The notes under the pieces are model-generated. The model had not been told where the DNA came from. It ran no database searches and saw only the letters and a program-made list of their open reading frames with translations. A program made the translations under genes and the position numbers. Shown in pieces: positions 8,560-19,000 of a stretch of DNA of 64,000 nucleotides. Positions within the stretch are counted from its first letter, which is position 1; every line of letters begins with the position of its first letter. Location of the stretch: positions 2,465,641 through 2,529,640 of the forward strand of contig BPJS01000001.1 in assembly GCA_026004735.1 (NCBI GenBank), given 5' to 3'. The DNA comes from Isosphaeraceae bacterium. Its GTDB lineage: Bacteria; Planctomycetota; Planctomycetia; Isosphaerales; Isosphaeraceae.

Positions 8560-9878
8560 ACCGCAGCACCTGCCTGGACAGCCCCAGAGTCGAGAACGAT
8601 TCGATCAGCCGCAGACTCACCAGCTCCGCCGGCCCTCGCTTCGGCCTGCTCGGTCCCTATGGCGCCGGCAATCTCGGTGACGCCGCCATTCAGGATGCCG
8701 TGATCGGCCTGATCCGCTCGGCTCGCCCCGACGCCCAATTCGTAGCCATCTGCCCGCACTCGGCCGACGCCCAAGCCCGCCATGGAATCGACGCGCTGCC
8801 TCTGACGCCCGCCGCCGCCACGCCCTCGCCGCCCGCCTGGCTCCGTTGGCTTCTGGATCATCCTTCACGCCGACTTACCCGGCGGCTGGTGCGGCGGCTC
8901 GCTTGGGAACTGCACCGCAGCGGCCGCGCCCTTCGCTTCCTCGTGGAAACCTGGCGCCGGCTCAAGCGGGTGGACGTCCTGGTGATCTCCGGCGGCGGTC
9001 AGATCGACGACTTCTGGGGCGGCCCTTGGTCCCACCCCTTCTCCCTGGCCCTCTGGACCTCGCTGGCCCGGCTCCGCGGCTGTCCAGTCATCGCCCTCTC
9101 ACTCGGCGGAACCCAACTCCGCCACCGGCTCAGCCGGGTCTTCGTCCGCCACGCCCTCAGCCTGGCCCAGTCACGCTCCTTCCGCGACCCATCCACCCGC
9201 GCCTTCGTCGCGACCCTCGGTCTGCCCGAACGCGACCCAGTCATGCCCGACCTCGCATTCGCCTGCCCCCGCCCGCCTCGGCCCAACCACCGACCCACGC
9301 CTCCCGTGCTGGGCATCTGCCCGATCGCGGCCGATGCCTGGACCCATCCCGACGACCCCGCTGCCGCCCGTCTGCTCGATCGCCTTGAAGCCTTGGCCCG
9401 CGACCGCCTCGAACATGGTTGGAGTATCAACCTGTTTGCCTCCCAGGTCGTCGCCGATCGTCCCGTGGTCGAGCAGCTCGCGCGGCGACTGACGACCTCA
9501 CCCCACCGCGGCAGATTGGTCCGTCTGCGCACAAGCCCGGTCGCATCAGTCGCCGACTTTCTGAACGCTGCTGCCTCGGTCGACCTTCTGGTGGCCGCGC
9601 GGATGCATGCGGTCCTGCTGAGTTTTGTCGCCGCCACACCCGCGATCGCGATCTGCTACGATCCCAAAGTGCGATCGCTCATGTCCCAGGTCGGCTTGTT
9701 ACCCTACGCCCTCGACCTCGCCGAGGCGGACGCCCCACGCCTGGCACAGGCGGTGGACGCAGCGTTTGCGCAGCGTCGGCAACTCGCCGCCCAGATCGAA
9801 TCCCAGGTCGACGCGTTTCGTAACCAACTATCCGACCACATCGCCGCCGACGTGCTTCCCGCCGTCCTGCCCGGCTGA
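8556..9878 (+). CDS. Polysaccharide pyruvyl transferase family protein
   Basis: 440 residues of the polysaccharide pyruvyl transferase (WcaK/CsaB/AmsJ) family, which adds pyruvate ketals from phosphoenolpyruvate to sugars of surface polymers. The N-terminal GLLGPYGAGNLGDAAI segment is the family hallmark. VLVISGGGQIDDFWGG, a second conserved block, follows at about residue 140, and the C-terminal AARMHAVLLSFVAATPAIAICYDPK block closes the GT-B-like fold. The start at 8556 (ATGA overlap with the lipoprotein stop) is preferred; another in-frame ATG lies at 8526. Pyruvylation would add negative charge or an anchoring ligand to the polymer. It could alternatively be one of the family members with no proven pyruvyl activity. 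Confidence 0.85.
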   Translation: MNRSTCLDSPRVENDSISRRLTSSAGPRFGLLGPYGAGNLGDAAIQDAVIGLIRSARPDAQFVAICPHSADAQARHGIDALPLTPAAATPSPPAWLRWLLDHPSRRLTRRLVRRLAWELHRSGRALRFLVETWRRLKRVDVLVISGGGQIDDFWGGPWSHPFSLALWTSLARLRGCPVIALSLGGTQLRHRLSRVFVRHALSLAQSRSFRDPSTRAFVATLGLPERDPVMPDLAFACPRPPRPNHRPTPPVLGICPIAADAWTHPDDPAAARLLDRLEALARDRLEHGWSINLFASQVVADRPVVEQLARRLTTSPHRGRLVRLRTSPVASVADFLNAAASVDLLVAARMHAVLLSFVAATPAIAICYDPKVRSLMSQVGLLPYALDLAEADAPRLAQAVDAAFAQRRQLAAQIESQVDAFRNQLSDHIAADVLPAVLPG

Positions 9879-9994
9879 GCCGCTGGCCGGGCACTCGACC
9901 GCCCCTCGATGTTCTCGACCCGGTTTCTTGAGCTGATCCCACGCTCCAAATCGCGGCCGAACGATCGAACCTGACCTGCAACGATTCTCACGGC

Positions 9995-11581
9995 ATGTTC
10001 CGCGTCATCGCCCGCAACATCATCGCCAACTGGCTCGGCTACGCCGTCAATGCGGTCGTCGGGTTGCTTCTGACTCCGTTTGTTCTGCAGCATCTCGGCC
10101 AGTCGCGCTATGGTATCTACAGCCTGGTCGCCAGTCTGATCGGTTACTACGGTTTGCTGGACCTCGGTCTACGGGCCGGCACCACCCAGCTTCTGACCCG
10201 ACAACTGGCCGCCGGCAACCACGACGCCCTGAATCGTACCTTCAGCTCAGTCCTGGTGGCTTTGGCCGGCCTGGCAGTGACGATGGGCCTCTTGAGCCTG
10301 CTGCTCGGATGGTTTGGTCCCGAGCTGTTCCGCTTGCCGGCCGAGCTACGCCCAGAATTTTTCGGTTGTGTTGTGCTCGTTGGCGCCACCGCTGCAGTGC
10401 AGTGTCTCCTATTCCCATTTTCTTCACTGTTCACAGCGACCCAACGCTACGACCTGTCGAACTCGATCGGCATCACCTTCCGCTTGCTGCTTGCGCTGGC
10501 GATCTGGTGGGTCCTGTCGCGAGGCCACGGCTTGCTGGGGCTGGCCGCAGTCAGCCTGGTTGTCAACGGGATCGAATACTCGGCGCGCGCGCTCATTGCC
10601 TACCGCCTGGTTCCCCAGCTTCGCATCCAGTTAAGCGGCCTGCGTCTGGCCGATCTCCGGCCACTCTTTGGTTTCAGCTTCTGGAACTTCCTGATCGCGA
10701 TCAACACGATCATCCTCTACCAGACGGACTCGATCCTGATCGGGCTGTTCCTGCCGGTCGCCGCCATTGCACTCTATGCGCTGGCATCCAACCTGATCCG
10801 CTATCTGGCCGACGTTCTGGGCTCGGCCCGGAGCGTCTTCTTTCCAGCCGCTGCTCACCTGTTCGCCGCCAACGATCGGCCGGCCCTCGAGCGCCTCTAT
10901 ATCCTGGGCTCGCGATTCGTCCTGATGGCGGTGGCCGCCGTCGTGATCATGGCCGGCTGCTGGGCCGGGGATTTTTTCCGTGTCTGGGTGGGCCGCAGGA
11001 GCCTCGACGCCGCCAGCCTCGCCACCGCCGTCCTCGTGTTCCGCATTCTGCTCATCCATTTAGCGGCCGAGTTCGCCGCCGGAGCCTCCGGGCAGATTCT
11101 GCTCGGCTCGGGCCGGATCAAGATCCTGGGCGTGCTGGCCTTCGGCCAGGCCGTCCTCAACCTCGCCGTCAGCATCGCGCTGGCGCCTTGGCTGGGGCTG
11201 GTCGGCGTCGCTCTTGGAACCGTCGTCTCGTCGATCACCTTCCGCGCCGTGCCAACGGTCCTCCTGGCCAGCCGGCTCCTCGGCATCTCCTCCACCGCGT
11301 ATCTGCGATGGATCGTCCCACGCCCCTTTGCCTTCGCCGCCCTGCTCGCCTTGTCCTGCCTCACCCTCCGTCGCCTCGACCCGCCCGATTCGTTCGCTCA
11401 CCTGGCCCTCCACGGCCTACTGGCTGCGTTGCTCAGCGCTGGCCTCGGTCTCGCCCTGGGACTCGAACCCGCCGCTCGAGCTCGCCTCCTGGGCCGACTG
11501 CCCCGCCTCGGACTCCGATCTCAACCCAGACCCATCGACGACCAAACCGAGCCTGCCCCCACGCGTGCCGACGTCTGCTGA
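9995..11581 (+). CDS. Wzx-type oligosaccharide flippase (MATE/MVF superfamily)
   Basis: 528-residue polytopic membrane protein with about 12-14 predicted hydrophobic helices. The N-terminal segment (NIIANWLGYAVNAVVGLLL, then HLGQSRYGIYSLVASL) is typical of polysaccharide export flippases, which move lipid-linked repeat units across the inner membrane. It sits in the middle of the polysaccharide cluster, 116 bases after the pyruvyl transferase, which fits a Wzx/Wzy-type assembly route. No Wzy polymerase, Wza or Wzc gene is visible in this window. A short charged tail (about the last 25 residues) ends the protein. Confidence 0.88.
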   Translation: MFRVIARNIIANWLGYAVNAVVGLLLTPFVLQHLGQSRYGIYSLVASLIGYYGLLDLGLRAGTTQLLTRQLAAGNHDALNRTFSSVLVALAGLAVTMGLLSLLLGWFGPELFRLPAELRPEFFGCVVLVGATAAVQCLLFPFSSLFTATQRYDLSNSIGITFRLLLALAIWWVLSRGHGLLGLAAVSLVVNGIEYSARALIAYRLVPQLRIQLSGLRLADLRPLFGFSFWNFLIAINTIILYQTDSILIGLFLPVAAIALYALASNLIRYLADVLGSARSVFFPAAAHLFAANDRPALERLYILGSRFVLMAVAAVVIMAGCWAGDFFRVWVGRRSLDAASLATAVLVFRILLIHLAAEFAAGASGQILLGSGRIKILGVLAFGQAVLNLAVSIALAPWLGLVGVALGTVVSSITFRAVPTVLLASRLLGISSTAYLRWIVPRPFAFAALLALSCLTLRRLDPPDSFAHLALHGLLAALLSAGLGLALGLEPAARARLLGRLPRLGLRSQPRPIDDQTEPAPTRADVC

Positions 11582-11748
11582 ATCCCTCAAATCCGAGCCG
11601 CTCCCCAAAACGCGCCACCCACCGGATTCGAATCAGACCCGGCCCCACGCATCGACCCGCGTCACCACCTGTCCCGACGTGGCTAAACCGGGACCCGGCG
11701 TCGCTATAGGTCCCTGATCCCGGCGCGGTCCAAACACCCCCCCCGACC

Positions 11749-12705
11749 ATGACTCCGCTCCAAACTCCCGAGTTTGCCTTCATGGGCGGACGGCTTATCC
11801 CCTGGAAGGACGCCGTTCTGCATGTCTCGACCGAGGCCATCAACCGCGGCCTGAACGTCTACGAGGGTCTCAAAGGCTACTGGCGTCACGACGGGGCGGG
11901 CTTCGGCGTCGTCGCCATGCGCCGCCACTACGATCGGCTCCGTCGCTCCGCGGCGTTGCTGCACATTCCCTGCCCCGTGGACTTCGACACATTTCGCGAT
12001 TCCTGCCGACAGCTCTTCCGCGCTCTGCTCCGCCGCGACCGCGACATGTGGCTCCGCGCGACCCTCTATGTCGTCGAAGGCCACTGGGGCGAAGGCACCG
12101 TCGCCGACCTGGTCCTCACCGCCTACCACCAGGACCCCACCCCCCCTAAGCCCATCCGCGTCGGCGTCAGCACCTGGCGGCGATCCTCCGACGTCTCCCT
12201 CCCACCCCGCATCAAGACCAGCGCCAACTACAACGTCGCCCGCCTGGCCCGCATCGAGGGCCGCCCGCGCGGCTGCTCCGAAATGATCCTTTTAAATCAG
12301 TGGGACCGTGTCGCCGAAGCCACTGGCGCCTGCCTGATCATGGTCCGCGACGGCACCGTCGTCACACCACCACCCTCCGAAGGCCGCCTCGAAAGCATCA
12401 CCGTCCAGATCGTCGCCGCCCTCTGCCAAAGCCTCGCGATCCCCTACCAGGAACGCCCCATCGAACGCACCGAACTGCTCATCGCCGACGAGCTGGCCCT
12501 GGCCGGCACCCTCAGCGAACTCACTCCCATCGAACAACTCGACCACTACCGCCTCCCGCCCCAGACCCCCATCCTCAACGCTCTCTCCTCACGCTTTTGG
12601 GGCGCGGTCCGCGGCGTCAACCCCCATCCGGCCATCGACCTCGAACCCGTCGACACGCACGACCTTCCCGGCGACGTCCGCCCGGTCATTTTTCCCGCTC
12701 CCTGA
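11749..12705 (+). CDS. Class IV PLP-dependent aminotransferase (branched-chain aminotransferase-like)
   Basis: 318-residue fold-type IV aminotransferase. The PLP lysine is K156 in the IKTSANYN motif; the NRGLNVYEGLKGY segment near residue 35 and the late GTLSELTPI motif, which positions the phosphate, are also family features. Family members include branched-chain aminotransferase, D-amino-acid transaminase and aminodeoxychorismate lyase, and the sequence does not separate them with certainty. Its place inside a sugar cluster is odd for a housekeeping ilvE, so it may supply an amino group or an amino acid used to decorate the polysaccharide. It lies 167 bases after the flippase and 129 before the nucleotidyltransferase. 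Confidence 0.85.
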   Translation: MTPLQTPEFAFMGGRLIPWKDAVLHVSTEAINRGLNVYEGLKGYWRHDGAGFGVVAMRRHYDRLRRSAALLHIPCPVDFDTFRDSCRQLFRALLRRDRDMWLRATLYVVEGHWGEGTVADLVLTAYHQDPTPPKPIRVGVSTWRRSSDVSLPPRIKTSANYNVARLARIEGRPRGCSEMILLNQWDRVAEATGACLIMVRDGTVVTPPPSEGRLESITVQIVAALCQSLAIPYQERPIERTELLIADELALAGTLSELTPIEQLDHYRLPPQTPILNALSSRFWGAVRGVNPHPAIDLEPVDTHDLPGDVRPVIFPAP

Positions 12706-12834
12706 CCCGATCGTACCCACCCGGCTCCCTCCTGCCAGCGACGACGGCAACCAACCTGCGTTCAACCCGCTCTGCCCGGCACGTTTGGCCTTGGTGACCA
12801 ACCACCGCCGAGCACCTACCCAGGAGGCTTCGCA

Positions 12835-13638
12835 ATGAAAGTCGTCCTCTTCTGCGGCGGTCTGGGTACGCGCATCCGCGAGTATCCCGAGCCGGTCCCC
12901 AAGCCGATGATCACCATCGGCTACAGGCCCATCCTCTGGCACGTCATGAAATACTACGCCCACTACGGCCACACCGACTTCATCCTCTGCCTGGGCTACA
13001 GGGCCGACGTCGTCAAAAACTACTTCCTCCACTACGACGAGTGCACCTCCAACGACTTCGTCCTCTCCCACGGCGGGAAAAAGGTCCAGCTTCTTCACTC
13101 TGACATCGACGACTGGAACATCACCTTCGTCGACACCGGCATTCAGGCCTGCGTCGGCCAGCGGCTCAAGGCCGTCGAACCGTACCTCGAAGGCGAGCCG
13201 GTCTTCCTGGCCAACTACAGCGACGGACTGACCGACCTGCCCCTCGACCTCTACCTCGATCACTTCCTGGCCCGCGACCGCATCGGCGCCTTCCTCGCCG
13301 TCCCACCTCCTTATTCCTCTCACATCGTCTCCTTCCAAGACGACGTCGTCGAGTCGGTTCAGCCGATCCACTCCTCGGGCCTCTGGATCAACGGCGGCTT
13401 CTTCGCCTTCCGTCGCGCGATCTTCGACTACCTCGAACCTGGCGAGGAACTCGTCGAACAACCCTTCGAACGCCTCATCGCCGCCGGTCAACTGCTCGGC
13501 TACAAATACCGCGGCTACTGGACCTGCATGGATACGTTCAAGGACCGCCAGATCCTCGAAGAACTCTGGAATCGCGGCAACGCGCCTTGGGAAGTCTGGA
13601 AACGCCCCCGGCTCGCAGCGGCCATCAACGGCCGCTAA
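12835..13638 (+). CDS. rfbF: Glucose-1-phosphate cytidylyltransferase-like nucleotidyltransferase
   Basis: 267 residues, close to the roughly 257 of RfbF, which makes CDP-glucose from CTP and glucose-1-phosphate. The nucleotide-binding signature is at residues 6-28: the GGLGTRIRE loop followed by PKPMITIG. The family segment ILWHVMKYYAHYGHTDFILC follows it, and WINGGFFAF appears later. A strong AGGAGG ribosome site 8 bases before the ATG fixes the start. CDP-glucose is the entry point to 3,6-dideoxy and branched CDP-sugars, which fits the C-methyltransferase and epimerases upstream, although a clear CDP-glucose 4,6-dehydratase is not identified. Nucleotide preference (CTP or TTP) cannot be read directly. 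Confidence 0.88.
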   Translation: MKVVLFCGGLGTRIREYPEPVPKPMITIGYRPILWHVMKYYAHYGHTDFILCLGYRADVVKNYFLHYDECTSNDFVLSHGGKKVQLLHSDIDDWNITFVDTGIQACVGQRLKAVEPYLEGEPVFLANYSDGLTDLPLDLYLDHFLARDRIGAFLAVPPPYSSHIVSFQDDVVESVQPIHSSGLWINGGFFAFRRAIFDYLEPGEELVEQPFERLIAAGQLLGYKYRGYWTCMDTFKDRQILEELWNRGNAPWEVWKRPRLAAAINGR

Positions 13639-13725
13639 CCATCCCAAAACCGCCTCCAGCCTGCCAGTCAGCTCGCCGTCCGGCTCTCACCCGCCGAAAA
13701 CGACCGCACACGATCCCTCCGTCCG

Positions 13726-14409
13726 ATGCTCTCGCTCCACATCACCAATCCTCCAGGCCGCGCCCTCCGAATCCTCTGCCTCGGCGCCCATGCCGACGAC
13801 ATCGAAATCGGCTGCGCCGGCACCCTCCTGACCCTCCTCAGAAGCCGTCCCTGCATCGTCCGCTGGGTCGTCTTCAGCGCCTGCCCGACCCGCCGCAGCG
13901 AGGCCGAGGCCGCAGCCAGTGACCTCCTCGCCCACGCCGCCGAAGCCTCCGTCTCCATCCTCGACCACCGCGACAGTTACTTCCCCTACCGCGGCGCCGC
14001 CGTCAAGGACGACGTCCAAGACCTCAAGCCCTTCGAGCCAGATCTCGTCTTCACCCACCACCGCGACGACCGCCACCAGGACCATCGACTCCTGGCGGAA
14101 CTGACCTGGAACACCTTCCGCAACCACCTCATCCTCGAGTACGAGATTCCCAAATACGACGGCGAACTCGGCAACCCCAACCTCTACGTCCCCCTCAGCA
14201 ACCTTATTCTCGAGCGCAAAATCCAACTCCTCCTCGATCGATTTCCGTCCCAACGCCACCACCACTGGTTCGACGCCGCCACCTTCCAGGCCCTCGCCCG
14301 CCTCCGCGGCCTGGAATGCAACTCACCGACCCGCCTCGCCGAAGCCTTTCTCGTCCGCAAACTGCTCTGGGACCCCTCGCCATCACCACAACCGCTCAGC
14401 CCCACCTAA
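13726..14409 (+). CDS. PIG-L (LmbE) family zinc deacetylase
   Basis: 227-residue PIG-L/LmbE family hydrolase, a metal-dependent enzyme that removes acetyl or related acyl groups from N-acetylated sugars or conjugates. The metal motif AHADD is at residues 21-25, with a second conserved block THHRDDRHQDH at about residues 106-116 that supplies the other histidine ligands. It follows the nucleotidyltransferase by 87 bases and closes the sugar cluster. Paired with the aminotransferase and the DUF4910 protein it suggests that an amino group on the sugar is exposed or modified. PIG-L members also act on mycothiol or antibiotic intermediates, so the substrate remains open. Confidence 0.88.
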   Translation: MLSLHITNPPGRALRILCLGAHADDIEIGCAGTLLTLLRSRPCIVRWVVFSACPTRRSEAEAAASDLLAHAAEASVSILDHRDSYFPYRGAAVKDDVQDLKPFEPDLVFTHHRDDRHQDHRLLAELTWNTFRNHLILEYEIPKYDGELGNPNLYVPLSNLILERKIQLLLDRFPSQRHHHWFDAATFQALARLRGLECNSPTRLAEAFLVRKLLWDPSPSPQPLSPT

Positions 14410-14754
14410 ACCGATCCCAAGCCGCCCCGTCACCGTCGCAGCCGTTCGAGCCACCAACCATTGAGCCGTCACTCCACTGACCTCAGCCCGAGTCCATGCC
14501 ATAACCCACATCCCCCAAATCCTCGCTGCGGCGATCTCCAAACCGAGCCCCCCGCTATCCCCCGGCCCCCGCCCCCGCCTCCAAACAGCCTACTCAAAAA
14601 ATCGCCGAATTGTTCTAGATTGTTTCGTTCGGAATGGTTATCGTTCTTTTAGGTCATTCTCGAGATTGCTTGGGGGGTGGTCACGCGCCCTGCGACGATC
14701 CAGTCACTCGATGTCGAATGGCCGGTTGTCTCTTCACCGACGAGGTTTGTCGTC
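14410..14754. other. Intergenic region before the first PEP-CTERM gene
   Basis: No gene is seen. The stretch is C-rich at first and then has an AT-rich island at about 14594-14655. That island is the likely promoter zone of the PEP-CTERM gene at 14755, although no good -35/-10 pair can be named. In-frame codons upstream of 14755 would add 26 residues before a clean signal peptide and are treated as leader. Confidence 0.45.
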
Positions 14755-15480
14755 ATGAAACGGCTCAGAGTTCTAGCCACGGCCGCCGCGGTCGCCACCG
14801 CGGTATGGCTCCCCAACGTCGCGTCCGCCTACCCTTCGTCCTACGACTTCCGGTACGGCAACGTCACCGGCAATAACCCCACGAACGCCGCCACCGGCGC
14901 CCAATATTCCTTCTCGTTGATCAACGTCAACGCCACTACGGTCGGCTTCAAGTTCGAGAACGCCGGCCCGCTCGCCTCCTCGATCACGGATATCTACTTC
15001 CAGGTCGGACCGAGTGCCGGCGGGCTTCTGACCGGCATTGTCTCGATCATCGACTCCGGCGCCGGTGTCGACTTCTCAGCCGGTGCCTCGCCTCCAAACC
15101 TTCCAGGCGGCGGCGGCGCAAATCCGGACTTTGTTGTCACAGCCGGTCTCTCGGCCGACAGCAACCCGCCCGCTCAGCCCAACGGCGTCAACCCAGGAGA
15201 GTGGGTCCAGGTCAATTTCTCGATCCGCTCCGGAGCAACCTTCTCCGACATTCAGGCGGCGGTCGACCGCGCCTACAACAACCCCGGTGCGATCTGGAAT
15301 TCCGACGGTAGCTTCATCACCGGCGCCGACGAGGGGATTCGTGTCGGCATCCACGTCCAAGGCTTCAGCAACGGCGGCAGCGAATCGTTCGTCGCCCAGG
15401 CTCCTGAGCCTTCGAGCCTCGCCATTGCCGGCCTCGGAGCTCTCGGAATTCTGGTTTACACGCGGCGCCGTCGCCGCTGA
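14755..15480 (+). CDS. PEP-CTERM sorting-domain protein
   Basis: 241-residue exported protein. The N-terminus is a signal peptide (MKRLRVLATAAAVATAVW, cleavage expected after VASA, about residue 24). The C-terminus is a complete PEP-CTERM signal: APEPSSLAIAGLGALG, a hydrophobic helix and a terminal RRRRR cluster, recognised by an exosortase. The middle is a Gly/Asn/Ser-rich beta-type domain with no known catalytic motif. The start at 14755 is chosen because it begins the signal peptide directly; an upstream in-frame start at 14677 would bury it. An inverted repeat just after the stop may terminate transcription. It probably belongs to the cell-surface or matrix layer together with the polysaccharide made upstream. 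Confidence 0.88.
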   Translation: MKRLRVLATAAAVATAVWLPNVASAYPSSYDFRYGNVTGNNPTNAATGAQYSFSLINVNATTVGFKFENAGPLASSITDIYFQVGPSAGGLLTGIVSIIDSGAGVDFSAGASPPNLPGGGGANPDFVVTAGLSADSNPPAQPNGVNPGEWVQVNFSIRSGATFSDIQAAVDRAYNNPGAIWNSDGSFITGADEGIRVGIHVQGFSNGGSESFVAQAPEPSSLAIAGLGALGILVYTRRRRR

Positions 15481-15510
15481 TCTCGTGGTTCTCCTCACCC
15501 TAACGACCTT

Positions 15511-15552
15511 GAAACAGGGCGCGTCGTTTCCCCCAACGCCGCGCCCTGTTTC
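15511..15552. terminator. Inverted repeat after PEP-CTERM gene, likely terminator
   Basis: A perfect 13-base inverted repeat (GAAACAGGGCGCG at 15511-15523 and its complement at 15540-15552) encloses a 16-base loop, 31 bases after the stop at 15480. It lacks a long T run, so it may be a weak or bidirectional terminator or an mRNA-stabilising hairpin. Confidence 0.6.
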
Positions 15553-16063
15553 GATCGTCCATCCCGACTCTCGATCCGCCGACAACCTCCCCGCTGCCTG
15601 CATGGCTCAACAGCAACCCGACCTTCCACGACCCAAAGCGGGCCGAGATTCGATCCTCGCCAAGCTCCGACGTGCCGGAGCAACGGCCTCCTCCCTTTTC
15701 CACCCCTCACTTCCTGCACCTGATCGTGTCCCCCGGAAACCCTGCCCCTAGATCGGCGACCAACACCAAGTCCCTCGACCTCGCTTGCTCCGAACCCCCG
15801 AACCGATCCCCCTCCACCGCCTCCCCCTGACCCCTGATCGGCTCGCCGAGACCGATTGCCCGCAACCCGCCCCGAATCGGCCACCCGCGGACCATGTTGC
15901 CCAAAAGCGTCTTTTTCGTGACTAGATGAGACGTTTCTGTTGAATTTGGGTCACATGCGCCTTTATGATCGATAATTGTGCGTGAACGGCCGGATGCGTG
16001 CAATCATGGCCGCAGGCCCCTCCGGCCCTGTCACGGTTTCACTTGCTTAAGGACGATTCTCGC
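15553..16063. other. Intergenic region before the TPR gene
   Basis: About 500 bases without a supported gene. The first part is C-rich with no obvious structure. From about 15905 the composition turns AT-rich, which suggests a promoter for the TPR gene. Confidence 0.5.
15940..15969 (+). promoter_or_regulatory. Candidate sigma-70 promoter for the TPR gene
   Basis: TTGAAT at 15940-15945 and TATGAT at 15964-15969 with an 18-base spacer, inside the AT-rich patch and about 95 bases before the chosen start at 16064. An overlapping GATAAT at 15971-15976 could be an alternative -10 element. Confidence 0.4.
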
Positions 16064-19000
16064 ATGGCCCCCGGTCCGCGGACTCGCCGACGAGTCGACT
16101 GGATCTTCAGCCTCGGGGTGCTCCTTGTCAGCCTGGGTCTAGCTGGCGGCGTGTGGCTGCTTCGCGATTTCCAGGTCCAACGCAACGTCGCCGCGCTCCA
16201 CGATCAGGCCCGCCGGCTCCATGCCGAGGGCCAGTTCGAACGCGCGGTCGACGACCTGCGGCTCTACCTGCGCTACCGCCCCGACGACCCCCAGGCCTGG
16301 GCCGATCTGGCACGCTGGTCGGACCAAGCCGACCGCGACGGCCGCCAGGCTTTGAGCGTCTTTTACCTTTACCGAGAAGCCCTCCGCCGCTTGCCCGAAG
16401 ATCGCCAACTGCGGCGTCGCGCGATCGACCTGGCCTTCGAAATCAACCGTCCGGGCGATGCCGCCGAACTGCTCGATCCCTGGCTCGCCTCCGACCCCAA
16501 CCAGCCCGAGCTTCAGATCCTCAAGGCCCGTGCTCTGGCCGCTCAGGGCCAGCCCGCTCAGGCGGAGCCAATCCTCCGGGCCTTAATCGAATCCGAGCCG
16601 GCCCGCGTTAGCGCCTATCTGGGCCTGGCCGAGTTGTGGGCTGGTGCGTTGGCTCGCTCCGACGAGGTTGCGCCGCTGCTTGACCGCATGGTGGAGGCCA
16701 ATCCTCAGGATCCTGCGGCACGCGTGGCTCGCTGGCGTTTCTTCCGCTCTCGGCCCGAGCTTGGCCGCCAGGCTGATCCCCAAGACATCTCCGAGGCGCT
16801 CCGGTTGGCCCCCGAAAACGTCGAGGCCCTCCGCGCGGCTGCCGAAATCGATCTCGAGCAGAACCGTCTCGACGAGGCCCGCGCCCGGCTGGAGACAGCC
16901 TCCCGCCTGGCTCCCCACGACCCGGCCACCGCGGCCGCACGCGCTGCCTTGGCCCTCCGCGACAACCAGCCCCAGGACGCTCTGGCTCAACTTGACCAGG
17001 CCATCCAGGCCAATCCGCGTGATCGTGACCTGCCTCTGACCCGCCTCAACTTGCTGATCGATCTCGGCCAGATCGATGGCGCGACCGGTGCCCGCGCTCG
17101 GCTGGACGCCCTCCGCCGCCGTGGGCTCCATTCCGCCCTGACCGACTTTTTTGAAGGCCGAATCGCCGCCGCACGGGGACGCTGGGGCGACGCCCTCCGC
17201 CGCCTCGCCGCCGCCGCCGACCTTCTCCAACTCGACCCCGTTTACGGCCCGCAGGTCGATCGCGCTTTGCTGCTCTGCCAGGAACAACTCGGCCTCCGCC
17301 TCGAAAGCCTGGCCACCCGGGAGCGGATGGCCCGCCGCCCGAATGCCGACGTCGCCACCCGCCTGGCGCTGGCCGAAGCGTACACCCGCGAAGGCCGTCT
17401 CGATCAGGCCACTCTGGTCCACCGCTCGCTGCTTCCAGTCCGGCCCGAGTCGCGCCTCGACCTGATCCGCCTCGAAACCTTGACCCAGGCCCGCAAGCCG
17501 CCCGGCGAACGCCGTCCAAACCAACTCCTCAGCCTCCTGGCCGAGGCCGAAGCCGCCCTTCCACCCTCCCCCGAACTGACCCTTCGCCGGGCTGCCGCCC
17601 AGAACGCTCTCGGCCAACACAGCGCCGCCCGCTCGACCCTCGAAGCCGGCCTGACTCGCTTCCCAGACTCCCGTATGATCCGCATCGCGTTCGCCCAGAC
17701 CCTCGCCACCGACCAGCCCGACCAGGCCCGCGCGCTGCTCGACCAAGCCCCTGATCGGCTTGACCCCGAGATCGTCCTAGCCCGACTCGCTCTCGATCTG
17801 CAACGCGCCGACCCGTCCGCCCGCACGACCCTAGCCCAGCTCCAGAGCCAACTCGACGACTACCCGGCCCAGGCCCGCCTCACCGTGCTCGAGGGTCTGG
17901 CCTGGGCCTGCTTGAGGCTTGGCGACCTGAACGCCGCCCGCGACCACCTCGCCCGCCGCGTTTCACTCAGCGATTCCATAACGCTCCGACAAACCCTGGT
18001 CGACCTCGAACTCCAACTCGGTCAGGCCCAGGCCGCCCAGGCCCATGTCCAGGCCCTCCGCGGCCTTGAGGGCGAATCCGGAACAGGCTGGCGCTACGCC
18101 CAGGCCCGCATCGCCCTCGACGCTCGAGCTCGCGGCCATTCCCAAGCCGCCCAGCAGGTCCGCGACATCGCCCGCGAGATCACCGAACGCCGCCCCGACT
18201 CCTGGATCCCTCCGACGCTCCACGCTCGGCTGGCGGAACTCGAACGACGGAGCGACGACGCCATCCCGCTCTACCAACGCGCGCTCCAACTCGGGGCCGA
18301 TTCTCCCGAAATTGCGCGTCGCCTCGCTGCGCTGCTATTCCGTGCCCAACGCTTTACCGAAATTGACCAACTCGTCAGCGATCTCAACGCCCGCGGTCAG
18401 GTCCCCGACGATCTGCGCCTCCTGTCCGCTCTCAACGCGCTCCGGTATGAACAGGTCGACGCCGGACTGACCCAGATTCGCCAGCTCCTGCCCGAATCCT
18501 CGCGCGATCCGTTCGAGCTGCTCTTCCTGGCCCGCGTGCTGGCCTATGCCGGACGTCTGGCCGACGCCGAACGCCCGCTCCGCCGCGCTGTCGAACTGGC
18601 CCCGCGCGAGCCGGAAACCCATCTGGCCCTCATCGAAGTGCTCGTCCAACTCGAACGCACGGATCAGGCTCGCCAACAGCTCCAGTTCCTCGAAGCCGCG
18701 CTCGACCCGGCCGATCTCCCCCTGGCTCAGGCCCGAGCCTTTGACTTGCTGGGCGAGGCCGACCGCGCAACCCAACTGTTCGACACCGCCCTGGCCGCTC
18801 GACCCCGCCACGTCCCCACCCTCCGCGCCGCCGCGGCCTCGGCCCTTCGACAGCGCCGCTACGACCGCGCCCAGTCCCTGCTCAACAGCCTGCTCGACCC
18901 AGCCTCTCAGGCCCCACCGGAAGCGGTTCAGTGGGCCCGTCGGTCCCAAAGCATGCTCGAGGTCCGCTTCGGCTCGCTCGAGCAGATCGACAGCGCCCTC

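Noticed and set aside
11600..11650. tRNA-like T-arm resemblance (GGATTCGAATCA)
   Set aside because: The flanks do not pair to give a T stem or an acceptor stem on either strand.
15953..16063. GTG at 15998 as the start of the TPR gene
   Set aside because: The ATG at 16064 has an AAGGA site at good spacing and leads directly to the basic residues and membrane helix.
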